Assembly (NCBI RefSeq): GCF_014596745.1
Contig: NZ_JABTCF010000002.1
Coordinates: 372,001-436,000, forward strand
Direction: 5' to 3'
Length of the DNA stretch: 64,000 nucleotides
DNA from: Maribacter aquimaris
GTDB lineage: Bacteria; Bacteroidota; Bacteroidia; Flavobacteriales; Flavobacteriaceae
Part shown: positions 1 to 8,800 of the stretch, piece after piece
Layout of the letters: each line of letters starts with the position of its first letter
Position numbering within the stretch: the first letter of the stretch is position 1
Made by a program: the position numbers and the translations under genes
Notes under the pieces: generated by a model
The model's database searches: none
Told to the model about the DNA's origin: nothing
What the model saw: the letters and a program-made list of their open reading frames with translations, nothing else

Positions 1-215
1 TATTAGCTCCAAATACATCGAGTTATGCGGAAGCACAGCTTGAGGCTAACATCATTGCTACAAGAACCGATAATAATGTGGGTAGGGTTGATAATGTATT
101 CAAAAAACATGCGATAACCTTCGAAGCAGGGGAATATGAATCTGTGATTATTTTTGCAACAAACTCAGGTGTTGAATCTAGGCTGGATGCATTTGAAATT
201 TCAGTAAAACAATAA
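1..215 (+). CDS. C-terminal end of a secreted/surface protein (5' end outside the window)
   Basis: An open frame enters from the left edge and stops with TAA at 213-215. About 70 residues are visible, ending DAFEISVKQ. The beta-rich tail resembles the end of a carbohydrate-binding or surface lipoprotein domain, but no family can be named from this piece. It lies 23 bp upstream of the PKD lipoprotein gene on the same strand, so it is probably part of the same polysaccharide-utilisation operon. In related flavobacterial alginate loci the genes upstream of a PKD protein are usually SusC/SusD-like; this tail does not show a recognisable SusD end. Confidence 0.6.
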   Translation, partial: LAPNTSSYAEAQLEANIIATRTDNNVGRVDNVFKKHAITFEAGEYESVIIFATNSGVESRLDAFEISVKQ

Positions 216-238
216 TAGCATCTTAAAATATTACTATT

Positions 239-1711
239 ATGATCAATAAAATAATTAATAAATTCAATAGAAGATTTTTCACTTCGTGTTTTATGTTTTT
301 GGGTCTTTTATCATGTGTTGATAATGGTTACGAAGAATTCGTGGCTCCTACCGGAAACGTAAATAACATTCAGCCCAATACATTATTTACCGCAACAACC
401 GATGCAGATGATGACCTCTCAGTGGTGTTCAGAAGTTATTCGACGGATGCAGCTTCATATTCATGGGATTTTGGGGACGGTAATACGTCAACTGAAGCAA
501 ATCCGGATTATACGTATTCAACCGGTGGATTGTACATGGTTAAATTGACCACTGTAAGTTCCGATGGTTTAACAGCTGTGGATTCATCAGAGGTAGCTCC
601 TATTTATGTTGATTTTGATTTTACCACGATAGATTCAGAAGTGATTTTTGACAATCTAAGCAATGGCGTCAGTTCATTGATTTGGGATTTTGGTGATGGG
701 GTAACTGTGGAATGGGATGTAGAGGATACGGAAGATGATTCTGACTTTAACCCAGTTCACATATATGCTACGGCAGAAACATTTGAGGCAACACTTACAG
801 CGACTAACTTTTTGGGTGATGAAGTTTCCGTTTCCAAAAATATAGAAGGATTGATTTTATCCACGGTTCCTGATTTTACTTTTGAAGTTTCTTCTTTTAC
901 TGTAGATTTTACAGATGCTTCACTTTTGGCTGTTTCCCATAGTTGGGATTTCGGGGATGATAATTCCTCTACAGAAGTCAATCCAACGCATACCTTTGCC
1001 ACTTCCGGCACCTATAATGTAACATTGACTACCACAAATGAAGCCGGTGTATCCAAAAGTATTACGAAAGCCGTTCCGGTCGGAGGGGTAGAGCCTACAT
1101 TTAAAGCAATTGTTTTAAACGGTACCGCAGATGACCATCAGACCGAAACAGGTGATAACGCCGATGCTTGGGATATGACCCCGAATAGTACGGTGGTCGA
1201 TGACGTTCTAGGAACAATAGATAGTCCATATAGGGCACTTTGGTATAATTCAGAGTTGAATGGTTACATTGATGAGACCTATTGTACAGACGAACAACCA
1301 GGGTCTTCAAGTGATGGTTCCTATGTTGACGGGGAAAAGACGAGAGCAGTTAAACTTAGCAGTTGGTGTCGACGTTTATACCAAGTTGTAGCTGTTGAAC
1401 CAGGCGTGGAATATACTTTTACCATTGATACGCGTTCAGAAGCAGAAGGAATTAATACTGAGGTGTTTATCTTGAACACGGAAATAACTACTGAGGTAGG
1501 TATTGAAGATTATGCCGATGCTTATTTTACGATTACGAATGATTTTAATTCGAGTAAAGGTTCGGCCTCTGATAATACATTTACGACCAATACTTTTACT
1601 TTCAAACCATCATCCGATAAAATCGTGATTTATGTACGATCATTGAGTGCGGTTGATAGTAGTAATGAAGTATTTATTGATAACATAGATATAATCACAC
1701 CAGGTTTTTAA
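239..1711 (+). CDS. PKD-domain surface lipoprotein, probable polysaccharide-binding protein
   Basis: The protein has 490 residues. The N-terminus is a lipoprotein signal peptide ending FLGLLSC, with Cys26 as the likely lipidated residue. Three PKD-like repeats follow, marked by WDFGDG, WDFGDG and WDFGDD (about residues 70-100, 140-185 and 235-270). The C-terminal ~200 residues look like a beta-sandwich carbohydrate-binding domain, inferred only from composition and position. The next gene is an alginate lyase, so a role as an outer-membrane glycan-binding protein of an alginate or related polyuronate utilisation locus is likely. This matches PKD lipoproteins found next to SusCD in marine Flavobacteriia. 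There are no catalytic motifs. Confidence 0.8.
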   Translation: MINKIINKFNRRFFTSCFMFLGLLSCVDNGYEEFVAPTGNVNNIQPNTLFTATTDADDDLSVVFRSYSTDAASYSWDFGDGNTSTEANPDYTYSTGGLYMVKLTTVSSDGLTAVDSSEVAPIYVDFDFTTIDSEVIFDNLSNGVSSLIWDFGDGVTVEWDVEDTEDDSDFNPVHIYATAETFEATLTATNFLGDEVSVSKNIEGLILSTVPDFTFEVSSFTVDFTDASLLAVSHSWDFGDDNSSTEVNPTHTFATSGTYNVTLTTTNEAGVSKSITKAVPVGGVEPTFKAIVLNGTADDHQTETGDNADAWDMTPNSTVVDDVLGTIDSPYRALWYNSELNGYIDETYCTDEQPGSSSDGSYVDGEKTRAVKLSSWCRRLYQVVAVEPGVEYTFTIDTRSEAEGINTEVFILNTEITTEVGIEDYADAYFTITNDFNSSKGSASDNTFTTNTFTFKPSSDKIVIYVRSLSAVDSSNEVFIDNIDIITPGF

Positions 1712-1825
1712 CCTAGGTTGAATGGAAACTTTTATAGTTTGGAATAAATTTTTTGGGTGTACTCAACGTGTTGTTTATAAAACTACCATAGTAGTACACC
1801 TAAAAAATTAAATTAATTTACAAAA

Positions 1826-2749
1826 ATGAAAATCTTTCGTAAAGAAGTATTTACCATTTTAATTTTGACATTTTTATCTCTTAACGCTATTTGTCAAGAA
1901 AAGACAAGTAGCGTTTCGGATTTAGACACTAAATCTGAAAAAACAGTAAAGAAGAAAAAAAAGAAAAGAAAGAAGGTAAAACTTCCCGAAATCGATTTAA
2001 GCCACTGGAAAGTCACCCTACCGGTTGCCAATGAAAACGGGAAGCCTTATGAGATTGACCCGCCTGGGATTCTTGATTTCGCATCAAATGAAATAGCTAG
2101 GCCTTATATGTATATAGATTCTACGAAAGGGGCAATTGTATTTTATACATTGCCTACAGATTCAAAAACTGCAAATACAAAGTATACGAGGTCAGAATTA
2201 AGGGAACAAATGGAGCCAGGAAACAATAATGTCAATTGGACCTTTAAGCAGGGGGGCATTTTGAAAGGTAAAATATCTTTGGAAGAGATTACCAAGGATT
2301 CCGAAGGAAAATTCCATAGAACGATTATCATGCAGATCCATGGGCGTTTGACCAATGAACAAAAAGAGTTGATAGGGGCAAAAGACAATAATGCACCCCC
2401 TATATTGAAGATTTATTGGGATAAGGGTAAAATCAGGGTTAAAACAAAGGTCCTTAAAAATCTGAATGCATCCTATGAGGAGATGTTACATGAGGAAGCT
2501 TGGGGGGATGATGACGGGTTTAATTTTGAGCAACAAGTGGATTTCAGAAAGTTCACCCTTGAGGTTAGGGTAACAGATGGCAAAATGGTTGTTATCTTGA
2601 ATAATAACGAGTATAAGGTTTATGAGAATATCCATATGAAAAAGTGGGGTATTTTTGAAAATTACTTTAAGGCGGGAAATTATTTTCAATCGAGGGATAA
2701 AGGGGCCTTTGCGAAGGTTAATTTTTATGAATTGGAGGTAGAGCATTGA
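1826..2749 (+). CDS. Polysaccharide lyase family 7 (alginate lyase)
   Basis: The protein has 307 residues: signal peptide (about 1-23), a very basic Lys/Arg-rich linker (about 38-52), then a single PL7 domain starting at SHWKVTLPV. The PL7 signatures are all present: RSELRE at 122-127, QIHG at 170-173 and YFKAGNYFQ at 280-288. These supply the Arg, Gln, His and Tyr expected of the active site. PL7 enzymes cleave alginate (mannuronate/guluronate polymers) by beta-elimination; whether it prefers M or G blocks cannot be told. It lies 114 bp after the PKD lipoprotein gene, same strand. The mature N-terminus is not a clear lipoprotein, so periplasmic or secreted location is inferred. Confidence 0.9.
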   Translation: MKIFRKEVFTILILTFLSLNAICQEKTSSVSDLDTKSEKTVKKKKKKRKKVKLPEIDLSHWKVTLPVANENGKPYEIDPPGILDFASNEIARPYMYIDSTKGAIVFYTLPTDSKTANTKYTRSELREQMEPGNNNVNWTFKQGGILKGKISLEEITKDSEGKFHRTIIMQIHGRLTNEQKELIGAKDNNAPPILKIYWDKGKIRVKTKVLKNLNASYEEMLHEEAWGDDDGFNFEQQVDFRKFTLEVRVTDGKMVVILNNNEYKVYENIHMKKWGIFENYFKAGNYFQSRDKGAFAKVNFYELEVEH

Positions 2750-2894
2750 TTGGCGGTTATAATGAAATTAAGCAAATACGGGTTTTGATTTTGAGGTAAT
2801 ATCCAACTGCGGAGAATAGATTTATTGAGGTTGTTTTACAGAGAGAAGGCCTTTTAGCTTGCTAAAAGGAATATCCCATATGGTTTTTAAATGG

Positions 2895-2926
2895 AAAATG
2901 GTCAGGGCATGCCCTGACCATTTTTT
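2895..2926. terminator. Perfect palindromic bidirectional terminator
   Basis: A 24-bp perfect palindrome (2898-2921, GGTCAGGGCATGCCCTGACC core) is flanked by A and T tracts. It lies between the convergent PL7 lyase gene and the GH114-like gene and would stop transcription from both sides. Confidence 0.85.
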
Positions 2927-2982
2927 ATATTTTAGGATTTACATCGTATGCCGTGATATCGTTTTTCGCGCCTACTTCAATG

Positions 2983-3804
2983 CTATTCATTAAAATGTAC
3001 ATATTCCTTACGGTTGGCATCCTCACATATAAATGAAAGGTCATTGTTATATAATCCTTTGTAATCCAAATAAACCTGTCCGCAATTGGTTTCATTATAA
3101 TGGTTGATTATTACTAGTTTTCCGGCATCCAGAAAACTTTGGGCACCGGATTGATCCCACCAATTTTTATCGTCGCTATAGGATTCATACAATACCCCAT
3201 CAAACTCAGAGGCGTTTTCAACGAGATTTTTGGCCATGCATTTCATCCCTTTGGAATGCACATAGTCACAGAGCTTTTGATAATATGCAATGCCTTCGCT
3301 TTGGGTGACCTGAAATCCATACGTAGCCCTTAATTCATCATCGTATATCCAATCCATATTGTCAAACTCTACCCAATCAAAACCCCAGTCTGCGATTTTG
3401 TCAATCCTACTTTTCATAATTTCAAGAATACCGGTAGTAGTCGAGTTTACAAAATATTCATCAGGCCATTGTCCCCATGAAGAAGAGACAAGGTAGGGTT
3501 GTAGTTGTTCAAAGTCCTCCCGATAGGTTTCCCCAGTGCCAATACTAATGTAGGCGCCAACCTGATTGTTATTCGCTTTAATTCCGTTAATATGTTCCAC
3601 GACATCATCTTGGAAAGGATCTAATAGTACATAGGCGTTCATGGCTTTGTCTTTGATATCGCTGATTTTGTCTTTTTCAAAATTCTCTTGGTATGCCTGG
3701 TTATAGACGGGAATGGCTTTGTTGGTATTTGTGCCGGTTGATTGGTCGCTATTGGAGCAAGAGGACAAGGAGAACACATACAGTAGGAGTAAATAGAATT
3801 TCAT
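2983..3804 (-). CDS. GH114-like (endo-alpha-1,4-polygalactosaminidase family) lipoprotein
   Basis: The protein has 273 residues. The signal peptide ends FSLSSC, giving lipidated Cys16. The rest is a TIM-barrel of the GH114 / TM1410-related family: GAYISIGTGE, then WVEFDNMDW (the acidic cluster at the end of a barrel strand) and KCMAKNLVENA. Characterised GH114 members hydrolyse alpha-1,4-galactosaminogalactan, but most family members have no known substrate, so specificity is open. It is convergent with the alginate-lyase gene and separated from it by a strong terminator, so it is a separate transcription unit. No promoter is obvious. Confidence 0.75.
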   Translation of the reverse strand: MKFYLLLLYVFSLSSCSNSDQSTGTNTNKAIPVYNQAYQENFEKDKISDIKDKAMNAYVLLDPFQDDVVEHINGIKANNNQVGAYISIGTGETYREDFEQLQPYLVSSSWGQWPDEYFVNSTTTGILEIMKSRIDKIADWGFDWVEFDNMDWIYDDELRATYGFQVTQSEGIAYYQKLCDYVHSKGMKCMAKNLVENASEFDGVLYESYSDDKNWWDQSGAQSFLDAGKLVIINHYNETNCGQVYLDYKGLYNNDLSFICEDANRKEYVHFNE

Positions 3805-3994
3805 GGTTCATTTATTTAAGATGATCGGAAATGAAGTTAAAAATACGTATTCCCATTCGGTTTACCCCATTGAAATCGAACGCTATATTATTTGGGGATA
3901 AAACCAATTATACAATGTTATGAAATAAGTATGGAAGCTTAACATGACGACCGTAGAGGATATGGTTTGGTTGTTTCATACTGATGTTGGTCAT

Positions 3995-4201
3995 TTACAG
4001 AAAATATTCTATTACTTGATCGATTAACTTGGAACCATCAAGATCCCTCTGGGTTTTAAATTTGGACAAGTTATCGGCCCATTGCGAGGTTCTGATGTTA
4101 AAGGGAGGGTTTTCTGATTGGAATAAATATTCCAAATACATAACCGGTTTTAATTTATACCAAGGAGAATGCAAGGGGGAACATGGGTTGATTGGGGTAC
4201 T
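3995..4201 (-). pseudogene. Possible remnant of an unidentified gene (3' end)
   Basis: In the 3,805-4,361 gap the minus strand holds 68 uninterrupted codons ending at a stop at 3,995, with protein-like composition (for example PWYKLKPVMYLEYLFQSENP). An in-frame stop closes it upstream and no good start precedes most of it, so it looks like the surviving C-terminus of a deleted gene. I do not recognise the family. The rest of this gap shows nothing else. Confidence 0.3.
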
Positions 4202-4361
4202 TTATTGACTTGGGGAATAGGGTTTAAAACTATATACCTCGATTTGATTATTCGATATTTTAAGTTGTGATGATTGCGATTCAGGGTAATTGATTATAGA
4301 TAAACTTTCTTTTAATTGTCTCCCAAGTATAAAAGATTATTTTCGCTTACAAATTTCGAAC

Positions 4362-5552
4362 ATGATGAAACTAAAAGGTATTTTGCTTCTTTTTTTACCG
4401 CTTTTTTGTCTATTTCTTTGCGGATACGATACGTTTTCACAAGACACCAATACACCTGAACTTTATTTAGATCCTATCTTTAAAGTGAATTATGGAGACG
4501 CGACGGCGGATAAGCCCCAATCAAAATCGTGGACAAACGATTATGGGCAATGGCTTGTGGTAGGTGATGAGGACGGACCTAAGCTATTGAAAAAGGATGG
4601 CCTTGGCTGGGCGAGTCAATCTGCGGTCAATCGTGCTTGGCAAACCTTACCGAGTAGGGCAGATGTATGGAACAAGGGTGATGAGGTGCATATCGTATTC
4701 GTTGATGAATGTGCCTTGAATGTCGTTCAAATGACGTATTCCAAACATCGCGAACGATATAAACAACGGAGAAGCAGGTATCTTCCTATGCCTACGGACT
4801 GTCAAACTCTTGAAACTGCTACCATTACCCAGGATTCAAAAAATCAATTTTGGGTTTGTGCGGACATGAATGAAAAAATCATGGTTTGGCATTCTTTCAA
4901 TGGCAGGGTTTGGTCTGAACCATTTGCGCTTGCAGATGATATCAATAATGACGATATATCCCTAATAGTTACATTAAAGGGCCAAGTATCGGTTATCTGG
5001 TCCAACCAAAACACACAATCCATCAATGAACGGATCCATATGGATGGGGATGATCCCGATCAATGGTCAGAGCCTATAGTTGTTCAAGAAGGGGATAACA
5101 ATGCGGACGATCATTTGAATGCTACCGTTTTTAAAAATGGACAAATGGCTATGGCTACCAAGAACAGTGTCGATATCATCAATCAACCTCAGTTTGTATT
5201 GCGGTTAAGGGATAAGAACGGTCAATGGACCAACATTCCGTATGAGAATCTCAGAACAGAAAGGAGTCCTAGCCGTCCTATAATCAATCATATTGAACAA
5301 GGAAGGATATTTGAGGTTCATACCGTAAGGAACCGGGTAAATAATCGATATTTTATTTCTGTCAATGAAATAATAAGAAAGGGAGATGGCTGGGAGTTTA
5401 AGGAGCTCATCCAACTAAAAACCAAAATAAATGGAAAAAACGGTGATGTTACTTCGAGTAAGGCTGGTTTTTTACCGGATGAACCTAAGCTTATATTCTT
5501 CTCCGATGATTTAGGCCATATTTATTCGTTTGATCTAGATACGTTATTATAG
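4362..5552 (+). CDS. Secreted BNR-repeat/sialidase-like protein
   Basis: The chosen ATG at 4,362 gives about 396 residues and places a clean signal peptide at the start (MMKLKGILLLFLPLFC through DTFSQ). An in-frame ATG 72 bp upstream would bury it. The mature protein shows repeated short blade-like beta segments with Trp and Asp (NDYGQWLVVGDE, NEKIMVWHSFNGRVWSEPF, DPDQWSEPIVV), which is how BNR/sialidase-type six-bladed propellers look. Family assignment is by this pattern only. It could be an exo-acting glycosidase or a non-catalytic binding propeller. It is a lone gene on the plus strand next to the glycan-degradation genes. Confidence 0.5.
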   Translation: MMKLKGILLLFLPLFCLFLCGYDTFSQDTNTPELYLDPIFKVNYGDATADKPQSKSWTNDYGQWLVVGDEDGPKLLKKDGLGWASQSAVNRAWQTLPSRADVWNKGDEVHIVFVDECALNVVQMTYSKHRERYKQRRSRYLPMPTDCQTLETATITQDSKNQFWVCADMNEKIMVWHSFNGRVWSEPFALADDINNDDISLIVTLKGQVSVIWSNQNTQSINERIHMDGDDPDQWSEPIVVQEGDNNADDHLNATVFKNGQMAMATKNSVDIINQPQFVLRLRDKNGQWTNIPYENLRTERSPSRPIINHIEQGRIFEVHTVRNRVNNRYFISVNEIIRKGDGWEFKELIQLKTKINGKNGDVTSSKAGFLPDEPKLIFFSDDLGHIYSFDLDTLL

Positions 5553-5704
5553 GTCAATTTGTTAATTATTTTATTGGGTACAATTCAACCTTAATAAGGC
5601 TCCGGTAGTTTTTTGGGTTTCAAACTGTTGTTAAGCAACATGCTTTATACTTGGCACAGTTCCACTTTAAAGCTCCAAACTTCTTTTGGAATCTTTGAAA
5701 AATA

Positions 5705-5735
5705 AAAAACCACACTCTTGTGAGTGTGGTTTTTT
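5705..5735. terminator. Hairpin terminator of the original tRNA-Arg locus
   Basis: AAAACCACACTC and GAGTGTGGTTTT form a 12-bp stem with a 4-nt loop and T tracts on both sides. It sits just beyond the displaced tRNA-Arg 3' half (5,741-5,787, minus strand). It is therefore best explained as the tRNA gene's own terminator, left behind when island A inserted. Confidence 0.75.
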
Positions 5736-5740
5736 GAGAG

Positions 5741-5787
5741 TGGTGATGGCAGAAGGATTCGAACCTTCGACCGCCTGCTTAGAAGGC
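5741..5787 (-). pseudogene. Displaced 3' half of tRNA-Arg(TCT)
   Basis: Read on the minus strand, this contains the anticodon loop CTTCTAA, the 3' side of the anticodon stem, the variable loop, a complete T arm (GAAGG TTCGAAT CCTTC), acceptor strand TGCCATC, A73 and an encoded CCA. The 5' half is missing and replaced by GCGC-type island sequence. The same positions in the intact tRNA at 24,245-24,321 differ only in the T stem. It is the 3' half cut off when the element inserted in the anticodon region. Confidence 0.9.
5769..5787. repeat. attL core (19 bp, island A)
   Basis: GACCGCCTGCTTAGAAGGC is identical to 24,273-24,291. It covers the anticodon stem-loop of tRNA-Arg, the usual crossover site of tRNA-targeting tyrosine integrases. 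Confidence 0.85.
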
Positions 5788-5862
5788 GCTTTTTTTAGTT
5801 TCCCATAGATTCTTTTAGATTCCTTTAGACTTATATATCATTGAAAAACAGCAGGTTGTATA

Positions 5863-5887
5863 CATTTGATATCATATGATGTCAAAT
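5863..5887 (-). promoter_or_regulatory. Left copy of a 25-bp element also found upstream of the xis-like gene
   Basis: The reverse complement of this stretch matches 12,887-12,911 at 24 of 25 positions. Both copies contain TTTGATATCA-type half sites, and a related GGCATCAAAT follows at 5,889. It lies between the attL core and the integrase gene, where arm-type sites for integrase or excisionase are expected. The likely binder is the HTH protein encoded at 12,406-12,693. Confidence 0.6.
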
Positions 5888-5899
5888 GGCATCAAATAA

Positions 5900-5925
5900 A
5901 ACTATGCACAAACTATGCACATTTT
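5900..5925 (+). repeat. 26-bp direct repeat, left copy (arm-type site)
   Basis: The sequence holds two tandem AACTATGCAC units and is identical to 24,153-24,178 near the other end of island A, in the same orientation. A repeat that is internal to both attachment cores and itself tandem is typical of integrase arm-binding sites. Confidence 0.7.
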
Positions 5926-5955
5926 TGATTATCTTACAGTTGAAACCTATGAGAT

Positions 5956-7209
5956 ATGGCACGAGCAAGATTAATTTTAGACGTACGTCTGCATTCAAAA
6001 AACACGGAAGGATTATTTCCGATTGCATTGCGGGTGTATCATAAGAAGCAAAGAATTGTCCGACTTCCCTTTTTTACTTCCAGTGACGGATGGGATGATA
6101 AAAACATGGCATTTAAGAAATCGGCAATTGCTAATAGGGAACAGGATTGCGATGAAATAAATAAAGAGCTGAACGATAAATTGTACTCGGCCAAATCAAT
6201 AATTGATAAACTTGGTAAAGTTATCAATGAGATATCTGTTGATGTCCTAATAGAAAATATTAAGGAATCCTGGGATAAGAAATTAGACTCCGATTTAAAA
6301 AAGAACCTCTCCAATGAAATATCTTTATCGGAGTGGGGACAAGTTTTGATTGATCGGAAATTGAGGGAAGGAAAGCCCAGTACGGCCAAATGGTATCAAA
6401 ATTCAATAGCCGCATTTGTAAACTTCAATAATGGCGAACCTATTAAACTCTATCACCTGAACGTGACTTTACTAAAGGAGTTTGAACTAGTTAATAAAGC
6501 TAAGGGAAATTCAAATAACGGAATAAGTGCCTATATGCGTGGGGTTAGGGCAATATACAATAGTGCTATAAAAGAAGATAGGTACGTCCCGATCAAAAAC
6601 CCATTTAATCATTACAGAATACCAACAACCCGACGTACCAAGAAGAAGGCTCTCTCCAAAGAAAGTATAGTTACCATTAGAAATTTAAAATACAAGAAAG
6701 GTTCCAATCTTTGGCACACCCAAAATTATCTATTGTGTATGTTCAATTGTAGGGGCATGAACTTAATCGATCTCGCAAAATTACGGTTAAAAGATATAGG
6801 AGAAAGTCGAATTTTTTACGGAAGAAGTAAAACAGGCGATCCTCTATCGGTTAAAATAACAGATGAATTTGCGAGTATCTTAGAATATTATAAAAAAGGA
6901 AAAAGCCCAAACGATTTTATTTTTCCCATTGGTTATGATGGGTCCGTTGAAACGTTCACAAAGTATAAATCCGACAGAAGGTTAGTTAATAAGTTATTCA
7001 AGATAATTGGTGAAGATGCTGGTATCGAAGAAAAGATCACCTCCTACTACATCCGTCATTCTTGGGCCACTATTGCCAAAAACATGGGGATTTCTACTGA
7101 GATTATTAGTGAAGGCCTGGGACATCATTCGGTTAAAACCACTGAAATTTACTTAAAGAGCTTTGATAATTCTGTTTTAGATGACGCTAATGAGCAAATC
7201 GTTTCTTAG
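5956..7209 (+). CDS. Tyrosine recombinase (integrase of island A)
   Basis: The protein has 417 residues, the usual length for Bacteroidota phage/ICE integrases. It has an N-terminal arm-binding domain, a SAM-like core-binding domain (about 110-210) and a C-terminal catalytic domain. Catalytic positions are visible: Arg266 (NCRGMNLIDLAKL), Arg367-His368 (YYIRHSWAT, with Tyr at the position often occupied by the first His), His390 in GLGHHS and nucleophile Tyr399 (TTEIYLKSF). The gene starts about 170 bp inside the attL core and reads into the element. It should carry out integration into, and with the HTH protein excision from, tRNA-Arg. Confidence 0.93.
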   Translation: MARARLILDVRLHSKNTEGLFPIALRVYHKKQRIVRLPFFTSSDGWDDKNMAFKKSAIANREQDCDEINKELNDKLYSAKSIIDKLGKVINEISVDVLIENIKESWDKKLDSDLKKNLSNEISLSEWGQVLIDRKLREGKPSTAKWYQNSIAAFVNFNNGEPIKLYHLNVTLLKEFELVNKAKGNSNNGISAYMRGVRAIYNSAIKEDRYVPIKNPFNHYRIPTTRRTKKKALSKESIVTIRNLKYKKGSNLWHTQNYLLCMFNCRGMNLIDLAKLRLKDIGESRIFYGRSKTGDPLSVKITDEFASILEYYKKGKSPNDFIFPIGYDGSVETFTKYKSDRRLVNKLFKIIGEDAGIEEKITSYYIRHSWATIAKNMGISTEIISEGLGHHSVKTTEIYLKSFDNSVLDDANEQIVS

Positions 7210-7385
7210 CTCCTTGTTACCATTAATAGCTCGATAAAAATTTCCTGCCAATAGTATGCCAAATATTGTGAGTGGAATTGAGCAAGTTTGATCAAATGGA
7301 CATCACTCAAACGCAACTGTTCGCTGTAAATTTCACGCAACTTTAAACACGATTATGCATCTATTAAAATAAATACTTTATTACT

Positions 7386-7916
7386 ATGGAAGTGAAAAGA
7401 AAACTCTTGCTAATGATGATAACAATTTTCGTTTTAGGGTGCTCTAAAGAAAATGACGCTAGTGCGAGCTTTTTGTCAGTTGAACTCTTGACAAAAGACG
7501 AACCCGCTTTTTTCGATAAAACTGTAAATCTATTCGAGGATAACGACTACTTAATAAAAACAAATTTTGATACGTACATTGATTCCTATCCATTCAAGAT
7601 TCAACACGGCGCTGGTGAAGGCCCAATTCCCCTAGGCAATTATGGAGAGATTGCAATTCAAATAACACTTGATTCAAATAATCAGGATTTGTTGTTTATG
7701 AAGGATTATCTTGACCGCCCTAAGGATAGCACATATATTTTAGCTCATCATTTGGAAAAAGGCTCTTGCCTTATATTTGACAAAAAAGAAAAAAGAATAT
7801 TATCTAAAATTGAAATGGAAAAGTATACGCTCGGCGAGCCAATAATTAATAGCGGTGGCCGTAGATTTTACTTAAAAAGTGTTTTGTTTTTAGAAACGGT
7901 TGACTTCATATTCTAA
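7386..7916 (+). CDS. Hypothetical lipoprotein
   Basis: The protein has 176 residues with a lipoprotein signal peptide ending IFVLGC (Cys about residue 20). The remainder has no motif I recognise and no second membrane segment. It follows the integrase gene at 176 bp, same strand, and stands alone in the element. It could be element cargo of unknown role. It has normal coding character (no broken frames). Confidence 0.55.
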   Translation: MEVKRKLLLMMITIFVLGCSKENDASASFLSVELLTKDEPAFFDKTVNLFEDNDYLIKTNFDTYIDSYPFKIQHGAGEGPIPLGNYGEIAIQITLDSNNQDLLFMKDYLDRPKDSTYILAHHLEKGSCLIFDKKEKRILSKIEMEKYTLGEPIINSGGRRFYLKSVLFLETVDFIF

Positions 7917-8311
7917 AACACCAACACGTAATGCGGAATTTAATGCGAATCCGAAAGGTCTGCGCATATTTATGAAGAATGTTGCGCAAATGGACTTTTT
8001 AGTAAGTTAGCGCAAATGAATTTCACTTGAACGGGTTTCAAAACGTTCTATTCTGCGCAATCGAAACGGAATCGACCTCCAATCGTTATCTAATCTGCTT
8101 AAGGCACGTTATTATTATTTTCACGACAAGATAGAAAGCTTTACTTTAAAATATACTTAAATTGCTTCTCTTAAATGCTTACTGTTTGGTTAGAAGTCCA
8201 TTATAATAGAAAACATCCCAAATCTTACCCCAAAACTTTGCGCATGGATCCTATGCTGTTTTTATAGTGTTCAGGCAGATAAACGTATAGCAAAAATAGC
8301 ATAGGGCGCAC
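7917..8311. other. Non-coding stretch with repeated TGCGCA
   Basis: No gene is seen. The palindrome TGCGCA occurs at 7,961, 7,983, 8,055 and 8,239, and a related AGCGCAAATG at about 8,010. The stretch lies between the lipoprotein gene and the 3' end of the mobilization operon. It might hold a transfer or regulatory site, but nothing decides this. Confidence 0.3.
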
Positions 8312-8782
8312 CTACTTTGCATTTTTCTCTTTCTCTTTCTCTTTTTCCGTCCAAATCAGAAAATCTTTGTAAATTTCAGAGTGTTCCCTGAAATAATTAT
8401 TCAACTCTGTTGAAATAGCTGCTTTTCCCTCCTGGAACACTATCTCTTTTTCTTCCTCGAACTGTCTCACCTGATAGCCTAGATAGCCCAATGTGGAGAT
8501 GGAAAGTATGGGAATCGCCAGTATCATTATAAGTAACCATTTTGGAATTAGGAGTGCCGTTTTTATTTCCTGTTTTACTTCACTTAGTCCCGTATTTTGC
8601 TCTCGGAAGCGATTGTCCTGTGTTTTATTGAGTTCCTCCTGCTTGTACCGTATTCGGGATATATCCTGTACGGTCTCAGAACTGGTCAGTTCTTTAGTCA
8701 GTGTTTTCAATTGTACCAACATCTGTTTTAGTCCTTCCAGCTCATCGACCAATAATTCCGTGATTTCGTCCAGCTTTGCCAT
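8312..8782 (-). CDS. Mobilization-operon membrane protein with coiled coil
   Basis: The protein has 156 residues. A predicted coiled coil (about 1-75) precedes one transmembrane helix (PKWLLIMILAIPILSISTLG, about residues 80-100), followed by a charged tail ending EKEKEKEKNAK. It lies directly downstream of the relaxase gene (18 bp) on the same strand. In Bacteroidota mobilizable elements a small single-span protein commonly follows the relaxase; it is thought to help dock the relaxosome at the membrane. That role is inferred from position only. Confidence 0.6.
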   Translation of the reverse strand: MAKLDEITELLVDELEGLKQMLVQLKTLTKELTSSETVQDISRIRYKQEELNKTQDNRFREQNTGLSEVKQEIKTALLIPKWLLIMILAIPILSISTLGYLGYQVRQFEEEKEIVFQEGKAAISTELNNYFREHSEIYKDFLIWTEKEKEKEKNAK

Positions 8783-8800
8783 ATTGTTTTGGTTTTAACA

